A stretch of DNA of 6,827 nucleotides from Pontiella sp. (GTDB lineage: Bacteria; Verrucomicrobiota; Kiritimatiellia; Kiritimatiellales; Pontiellaceae): NCBI GenBank assembly GCA_029935255.1, contig JAOZKS010000019.1, positions 10,191 to 17,017 of the forward strand, in the 5' to 3' direction. Position numbers and translations under genes: made by a program. Shown here piece after piece: positions 1-4,029 of the stretch (within the stretch, counting starts at the first letter, position 1; the number at the start of each line of letters is the position of its first letter). Below the pieces are notes generated by a model. The model searched no databases and was not told where the DNA came from. It was given only the letters and a program-made list of their open reading frames with translations.

Positions 1-1259
1 AGGACTATGCAATGGATATGTTTGAGGCCGCGTTGCACATCGAACCTCGCCTGTTGCAGGTTCGCAAGCTACTGCGCGCTGCCGCCGTACAGAAACGCAA
101 AGCCCATCCTCCCGGAAAACTGGCCGCACTTAAGAATGCCGGCGCCCTGCTGAAAACCGCCGCCCTACTGAAAAAAGATCCAACCCAGTCTCTGGAACTT
201 GCCGAAACGCTCATGCGCGCCGATCCGTTCAATCTAAAATATGCCAAAGCACTGTGCGACTCCGCCGTTGCAGCAGAACTCCCCGAAGCAGCCATCCAAA
301 CACTCGAAATCCTGAAGGAACAGCAACCAAACGATCTACTTGTTCTGGAACCACTGGCCCTGCTCTACCATAACTCCGGGCTGTTTCGGCAGGAATATGA
401 ATGCCGCAACCGCATTGTCCGACTCAAGCCCAACGATTCGACCGCACTCAACCAGCTTAAGGATGCCGCAGCGCACAACACCATGGAAAAAGCGGGGTGG
501 GACAGCGCCAAAAGTTATCGCGATGTTATGCAGCCCACACCCGTCGAAACAAAAACCGATCTGGAAACCTGCCTTGAAAAGATTAAGCATGAGCCAGAAA
601 ACATGAACCATTACCGGACTCTGGCCGAGCTCTATCTGCGTGCCAAACAATTCGAGAAAGCCATTCAAACGCTGGAAACCTGCCAGAAAAAAACCAGCGG
701 ATCGGATCCTCAATTCGAACGCTCCCTGATCGAAGCTCGTGCCGGACAAGTTGCCCATGAGATTGCTCAGGCCGAAGAGGCGGGCGACACGGCCTATGCA
801 TCCAAGCTTCGGAAAAAGAGGGAGGCTCGTCGGATTGAAGATGCAGCCGAACAGGTGAAGCACTATCCAAACGACTTACAACTTAAGTATGAATATGGTC
901 AACTTCTGTTTGAAAACGGCCGACACACAGAGGCCATCCAGCAATTTCAACAGGCGCAGCGCAACCCGCAGCGTCGCGTGCGCTCGCTCTTCTTTCTAGC
1001 CCGGTCGTTCCGAGAAAAAGGACAGCTCGACATTGCGATGAACCAGCTCGAAACCGCACTGGGGGAGCTCGAAACCCTAGACGACACCAAGAAGGAAGTT
1101 CTCTACGAACTGGGACTGCTGTGCGAGGCGATGAACCATCCGGAGCGTGCAGAGGAATCTTTCAAGAAAATCTATGCGGTCGACATTGGATACCGCGATG
1201 TGGCGGTGAAAATCGAACAGACCTACAATCAGTCCAACCGCTCGAATTCCAACCGGTAG
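1..1259 (+). CDS. TPR-repeat scaffold protein, 5' end outside the window
   Basis: This is a tetratricopeptide-repeat protein, probably a protein-protein scaffold; its partner and pathway cannot be read from the sequence. The first ATG is at 12, but the frame is open to the edge and the codons just before it continue a TPR helix (DYAMDMFEAALHIEP). The real start is therefore probably upstream, and ATG 12 is probably internal. Counting from ATG 12, helix-turn-helix repeats are visible near residues 57-107, 111-141, 196-225, 286-318, 323-352 and 361-391, with typical A/G/Y/P positions such as YRTLAELYLRAKQFEKAIQ. A charged linker (about 240-282, rich in E, K and R) looks like a long helix. The last repeat ends in FKKIYAVDIGYRDV, a block I associate with TPR proteins of PVC and related bacteria, followed by a polar N/S/R tail. 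No membrane segment is visible in the part present. The stop TAG at 1257-1259 lies inside the 3' end of the opposing lipoprotein gene. The TPR call is firm; the function is unknown. Confidence 0.92.
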   Translation, partial: DYAMDMFEAALHIEPRLLQVRKLLRAAAVQKRKAHPPGKLAALKNAGALLKTAALLKKDPTQSLELAETLMRADPFNLKYAKALCDSAVAAELPEAAIQTLEILKEQQPNDLLVLEPLALLYHNSGLFRQEYECRNRIVRLKPNDSTALNQLKDAAAHNTMEKAGWDSAKSYRDVMQPTPVETKTDLETCLEKIKHEPENMNHYRTLAELYLRAKQFEKAIQTLETCQKKTSGSDPQFERSLIEARAGQVAHEIAQAEEAGDTAYASKLRKKREARRIEDAAEQVKHYPNDLQLKYEYGQLLFENGRHTEAIQQFQQAQRNPQRRVRSLFFLARSFREKGQLDIAMNQLETALGELETLDDTKKEVLYELGLLCEAMNHPERAEESFKKIYAVDIGYRDVAVKIEQTYNQSNRSNSNR

Positions 1260-1546
1260 CGGCGTTGCGGCTTATTCGGGTTCACACGATCTCGGACCGT
1301 CAGCGCCGCCCCCGTTCCGGGCACACGACTGGCCGTACGCAGTGTTTTCCATTCATCGCTCGGAGGGTCCTGATAGTAGAGCGTATAGGTGTGGTTCGGC
1401 TGGGAATCCCAAAGAATGGAGACATCTCCGTCGCTGTTTTGCCCAATCATCAAGGAGGGTGCGTGTACCTTATCCTCCATCGGCTTGCTGACGCAACCGA
1501 CCAGAACACAGGTCAAACCCACCAGAAAAACGCGAGCCACAGTCAT
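1229..1546 (-). CDS. Small predicted lipoprotein with an FN3-like domain
   Basis: I do not recognise a specific family. The N-terminus is a lipoprotein signal: a short positive n-region (Arg5), a hydrophobic stretch, and the lipobox L15-V16-G17-C18. The mature protein should be lipid-anchored at Cys18, and Val at +2 would favour the outer membrane under the E. coli sorting rule. The remaining 87 residues look like one beta-sandwich. Trp46, Tyr54, Tyr57-Tyr58 and Trp66, then a G-T-G turn (77-79) and a terminal RRYRLEF strand, resemble the fibronectin-III-like modules common in PVC secreted proteins. The start ATG at 1544-1546 overlaps the upstream gene's stop as ATGA. A GGAGG Shine-Dalgarno lies 7 nt before it, inside the last codons of that gene, which supports both this start and translational coupling. 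The stop lies inside the convergent TPR gene. A structural or sensing role in the envelope is a guess. Confidence 0.85.
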   Translation of the reverse strand: MTVARVFLVGLTCVLVGCVSKPMEDKVHAPSLMIGQNSDGDVSILWDSQPNHTYTLYYQDPPSDEWKTLRTASRVPGTGAALTVRDRVNPNKPQRRYRLEFERLD

Positions 1547-2376
1547 TGCATTTCCTCCGATTCTTCAGCCGTCTCGGCTTTAGACTTGGTTTCTTCCTGC
1601 GCAACGGGTGGTGCAACCTGTTCTTCGGAGGCATCGGCGGCACCCATGATAACGGCGGAAGGAACCTCGTTGGTCAAAAGATTCCCGGAGACCTCCTCCA
1701 CGGCATTCGTGCCGGGATCCACCGGTGCTTCTTCAGCCAAAGCCACGGGTTCTTCCGGAACAGCCTGACGAATGGATTCCCAGAATCGAAGGTCATTGGG
1801 GCCCGACGGTCCTTCGGATTTAAAATGCTCGTTCATGCGTTTGTTGTACCACGCCACATTCAACCCTTCAGGGTTAATCGCATCGAGTTCAAGGCCGTAT
1901 CGCTTGGCAAACCAACTCCATTCCTTAAAGCTAAAGTCGTAGTATTGACCCACCAGATGCAACAAGGGGCGTATTTCATCGGTGGTAATCCTGGAGACGT
2001 TCATGCACCATTCCGGCGGCGGAATCATGGAATCCAGAACCGAAACCCCATCCTTTTCCACAATCAATACCGAGTCGGGTCCTGTACGGAAAAAATTCCC
2101 GCCCCGAAAGTCGTCCAAGGTAATGTTTACCCACTGGGTTCCCGACCATCCGTGCAAGGATGCCGTTTCATTCGCTCCGATCAAATAACTAACGAGCAAT
2201 GTTGGATACCGATTGGCGATATCCATTCCCAGTTGCACCACCGCATCCTCACGAGGCACCATGACCAGTGTTACCTCATCCTTCCGGTTCGCACTGGAAA
2301 AGACTGCGGAGCTCGCGACCAATACGAGGGTTAGTAAAATGCGGGTTGTTCTATTCTTCATTATCCTTTTCCCCAT
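1543..2376 (-). CDS. Exported protein of unknown function with an acidic C-terminal tail
   Basis: Not recognised as a named family. A Sec signal peptide is clear: basic n-region (MGKRIMKNRTTR), hydrophobic core at about 13-26, and likely cleavage after SSA at residue 29. The mature part (about 34-205) is a folded domain rich in aromatic residues, with VTLVMVPREDAVVQLG, SLHGWSGTQWVNI, FFRTGPDSVLIV and KEWSWFAKRYGL as the segments most likely to be conserved. Residues about 206-277 are low-complexity, rich in E, A, P and V and strongly acidic, and probably disordered. No second membrane segment is seen. The start used here shares one base with the ferritin stop (TAATG). Met6 is an alternative start, with GGGGA 8 nt before it; both give a signal peptide. 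The gene ends in ATGA with the lipoprotein gene, so the two are probably co-translated. A periplasmic or surface location is inferred; the role is unknown. Confidence 0.88.
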   Translation of the reverse strand: MGKRIMKNRTTRILLTLVLVASSAVFSSANRKDEVTLVMVPREDAVVQLGMDIANRYPTLLVSYLIGANETASLHGWSGTQWVNITLDDFRGGNFFRTGPDSVLIVEKDGVSVLDSMIPPPEWCMNVSRITTDEIRPLLHLVGQYYDFSFKEWSWFAKRYGLELDAINPEGLNVAWYNKRMNEHFKSEGPSGPNDLRFWESIRQAVPEEPVALAEEAPVDPGTNAVEEVSGNLLTNEVPSAVIMGAADASEEQVAPPVAQEETKSKAETAEESEEMQ

Positions 2377-2891
2377 TATTGCCCTGGAGTGAGCGGAGCC
2401 GGAGCCGCACGTTGCGCCAATTGCTGATCGATCATCATAAGGCCGCCCTTATCGTCACCCACCATGCGGAGAGGTGCCAGAATATCGTTCACGTTGGATT
2501 CCTCCTCGACCTGTTCGGTTACGTACCACTGAAGAAGGCTCTGTGTGGCATAATCGCGTTCCTGTACGGCAAGATCCATTAATTCATTTATGGACTGCGT
2601 AACAAACTGTTCATGCGCCAGCGTCTGTTCAAAAACCTCCAGCGGCGTGCCGTGTTCCTTGGGGGGTTCTTCAATGGCCTTGAGATGAACCTCGCCGCCT
2701 TGATTCAGGATATAGTCGTACATTCGGGTGACATGCAGGCTTTCTTCTTCATATTGCATGCGCATCCAATGCGCGAAGCCGGGCAGTCCGATTACATTGC
2801 AATAAGCCGACATGGCCAGATACAAATAAGCGGAATAGAATTCCTTGTTTATCTGTTCATTCAGAGCACTCTGTATTTTTTCTGAAATCAT
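2376..2891 (-). CDS. ftnA: Non-haem ferritin (FtnA type), iron storage
   Basis: Cytoplasmic iron-storage ferritin, expected to form a 24-subunit shell that oxidises Fe2+ and stores it as a ferric mineral. At 171 residues it matches the length of bacterial ferritins. The ferroxidase residues fall at the same numbers as in E. coli FtnA: Glu17, Tyr24, Glu50, His53, Glu94, Gln127 and Glu130, plus the third-site residues Glu49, Glu126 and Glu129. The motifs NKEFYSAYLYLAMS, EEESLH and TEQVEEE are plain. There is no Met that would suggest the haem ligand of bacterioferritin, so the FtnA type is preferred. The C-terminus ends in a short Ala/Pro tail (AAPAPLTPGQ). The start ATG at 2889-2891 is preceded by GGAGAAGG. 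The gene is 46 bp downstream of folD and overlaps the next gene by one base (TAATG). A promoter-like sequence and an AT-rich palindrome upstream suggest its own control. Confidence 0.97.
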   Translation of the reverse strand: MISEKIQSALNEQINKEFYSAYLYLAMSAYCNVIGLPGFAHWMRMQYEEESLHVTRMYDYILNQGGEVHLKAIEEPPKEHGTPLEVFEQTLAHEQFVTQSINELMDLAVQERDYATQSLLQWYVTEQVEEESNVNDILAPLRMVGDDKGGLMMIDQQLAQRAAPAPLTPGQ

Positions 2892-2906
2892 AGCCTTCTC
2901 CGTATT

Positions 2907-2920
2907 TAATTTTTAAATTA
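2907..2920. repeat. AT-rich palindrome over the ferritin promoter, possible operator
   Basis: A perfect inverted repeat with 6-bp arms TAATTT and AAATTA around a 2-bp centre lies in the 46-bp gap between folD and ferritin. It overlaps the candidate -10 box and start site, where a repressor would act. On the minus strand it begins inside GATAATTTAAAAATTAAAT, which matches the classical 19-bp Fur consensus at only about 10 positions, mostly the first half-site. It could equally be AT-rich promoter DNA. Confidence 0.3.
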
Positions 2921-2945
2921 TCCGCGCGGGATTGAAGTCAGTCGA
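2917..2945 (-). promoter_or_regulatory. Candidate sigma70-type promoter for the ferritin unit
   Basis: Reading the minus strand, TCGACT (2945-2940, 4 of 6 to TTGACA), a 17-nt spacer and GATAAT (2922-2917, 5 of 6 to TATAAT) lie just before ferritin. The -35 overlaps the folD stop codon. Transcription would start near 2910, leaving a leader of about 19 nt that contains the GGAGAAGG ribosome site. Prediction from sequence only; whether this organism's housekeeping sigma uses these boxes is assumed. Confidence 0.4.
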
Positions 2946-3825
2946 TTCCATTTGCCCGCTTGGCCGACAGGACCGTGTTAAAGAGCAACATCGTGATGGT
3001 CATGGGACCAACCCCTCCCGGTACCGGCGTGATCAGCGCGGCTTTTTCCTTCACCGCATCGAAGTCGACATCGCCAATCAGGCGATACCCCCGCTCGCGG
3101 CTGGAATCCTCCACCCGGTTCACGCCTACATCGATGACCACCACCCCTTCCTTAACCATATCAGCGGTAATGGTATTCGGCCATCCCGATGCCGCAATGA
3201 TGATATCCGCCTGCCGGGTAAAGTGGCCCAAATCCTTGGTGCGTGTGTGGCAAAGAGTGACCGTTGCGTTAGCGCCTTCCTTTTTCTGGAGCAGCATATT
3301 GGCCACAGGCTTGCCAACAATATTGCTTCGGCCAACCACGACAACATGCGCACCCGAGGTTTCGACACCGCTGCGAGCCAGCAGTTGCACGATCCCATTT
3401 GGTGTGCAAGGAAGGAAGGTATCCTCGCCAATCATCATCTTTCCGACACTCATAGGATGGAAACCATCCACATCCTTGTCTGGATTAATCGCCAGTAGCA
3501 CCGTGGCTTCATCGATATGCTTTGGAAGCGGAAGTTGAACCAGAATCCCGTTGATCTTCGGGTCGTTGTTCATCCGCTCCACCACTTGGAGCAGCTCATC
3601 CTGGGTGGTTTCCGCAGAAAGCCGGTTGTCATCGGAATAGATACCTATCTTTTCGCAGGCGCGTTCCTTGGCTGTTACATAGGATTGCGATGCGGGGTCT
3701 GCCCCCACAAGAATCACTCCAAGCCCCGGAACAATGTCCTTTTCTTTCAGTTCGGCAACGGTTGCCTTCAACTCATTGCGGATATCTTCCGCGACCTGTT
3801 TCCCATCAATAATCTCAGCGCTCAT
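2938..3825 (-). CDS. folD: Bifunctional methylene-THF dehydrogenase / methenyl-THF cyclohydrolase
   Basis: FolD interconverts 5,10-methylene-, 5,10-methenyl- and 10-formyl-tetrahydrofolate in the cytoplasm, usually with NADP(H), and so links serine/glycine one-carbon units to purine and formyl-Met synthesis. The protein is full length for the family (295 residues). The catalytic set is present: Tyr49 and Lys53 in SYVTAKERAC (YxxxK), Gln97 in VQLPLP, and Asp120 in KDVDGFHP. The folate-side motif PCTPNG (139-144), the Rossmann cofactor motif GRSNIVGKP (165-173), VVIDVGVNR, and the C-terminal signature TPVPGGVGPMT all follow in order. The start ATG at 3823-3825 has AAAGGA 5 nt upstream, a good Shine-Dalgarno. 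A sigma70-like promoter candidate lies at 3851-3878. The gene is separated from the SNF2 gene by 204 bp and from ferritin by 46 bp, so it may be its own transcription unit with some read-through into ferritin. Nothing is missing or unusual. Confidence 0.98.
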   Translation of the reverse strand: MSAEIIDGKQVAEDIRNELKATVAELKEKDIVPGLGVILVGADPASQSYVTAKERACEKIGIYSDDNRLSAETTQDELLQVVERMNNDPKINGILVQLPLPKHIDEATVLLAINPDKDVDGFHPMSVGKMMIGEDTFLPCTPNGIVQLLARSGVETSGAHVVVVGRSNIVGKPVANMLLQKKEGANATVTLCHTRTKDLGHFTRQADIIIAASGWPNTITADMVKEGVVVIDVGVNRVEDSSRERGYRLIGDVDFDAVKEKAALITPVPGGVGPMTITMLLFNTVLSAKRANGID

Positions 3826-3850
3826 AAAGTTCCTTTCAGTTAGGTGGTTT

Positions 3851-3878
3851 AAAATAGTCCAAGCCGTTCAAAGTTCAA
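3851..3878 (-). promoter_or_regulatory. Candidate sigma70-type promoter for folD
   Basis: On the minus strand, TTGAAC (3878-3873, 4 of 6) is followed after 16 nt by TATTTT (3856-3851, 4 of 6). The -10 lies 25 nt before the folD ATG, giving a leader of roughly 19 nt with AAAGGA as ribosome site. TTGAAC occurs twice in tandem (CTTGAACTTTGAAC), which leaves the exact -35 uncertain. The matches are moderate, but position and spacing fit. Confidence 0.35.
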
Positions 3879-3903
3879 GATACAAATGGAGCTTGAGGCT
3901 ATT

Positions 3904-4011
3904 TAATGAAACGAATACAGGCCGGATAGCGACAGGTCGCCTCTGAGGTGGCGGGCAAGGAGGTGGGGAATGAGTATTCGAGCTTATTCACATCGCCCTT
4001 TCGTTTCATTA
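3904..4011. repeat. 108-bp block bounded by perfect 12-bp inverted repeats, unknown nature
   Basis: TAATGAAACGAA at 3904-3915 is repeated exactly in inverted orientation as TTCGTTTCATTA at 4000-4011. After a 3-nt bulge on the left side, pairing resumes between AGGCCG (3919-3924) and CGCCCT (3994-3999), 5 of 6. Inside are a GCGA-CAGG-TCGC hairpin (3929-3940), a G-rich run (3947-3968) and a 7-bp stem GAATGAG/CTTATTC (3968-3974 with 3983-3989). The outermost bases of each arm are TA, so a small TA-flanked non-autonomous element is possible. A structured RNA tail of the SNF2 transcript or a dispersed intergenic repeat is also possible. No U-run follows on either strand, so it is not a classic intrinsic terminator. 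Confidence 0.45.
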
Positions 4012-4029
4012 CAGTGTTTCCACCCTACT

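Noticed and set aside
336..870. Minus-strand open frames opposite the TPR gene
   Set aside because: The plus-strand frame holds regular TPR helices throughout; the opposite frames have no domain-like pattern.
1200..1340. Intrinsic terminator between the convergent genes
   Set aside because: Only short arms such as CCGCT/AGCGG with a 15-nt loop are present and there is no U-run on either strand.
1121..2334. Long plus-strand open frames opposite the lipoprotein and exported protein genes
   Set aside because: They lack recognisable domains, have no good ribosome site, and lie opposite genes with clear signal peptides and coupled starts. They are shadows of the minus-strand coding sequence.
3826..4029. 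ZTP (pfl) or THF riboswitch upstream of folD
   Set aside because: These can control folD, but I could not find the conserved pfl core or a THF-riboswitch-like fold on the minus strand, and the promoter candidate for folD lies too close to the gene (about 19-nt leader) to include one.
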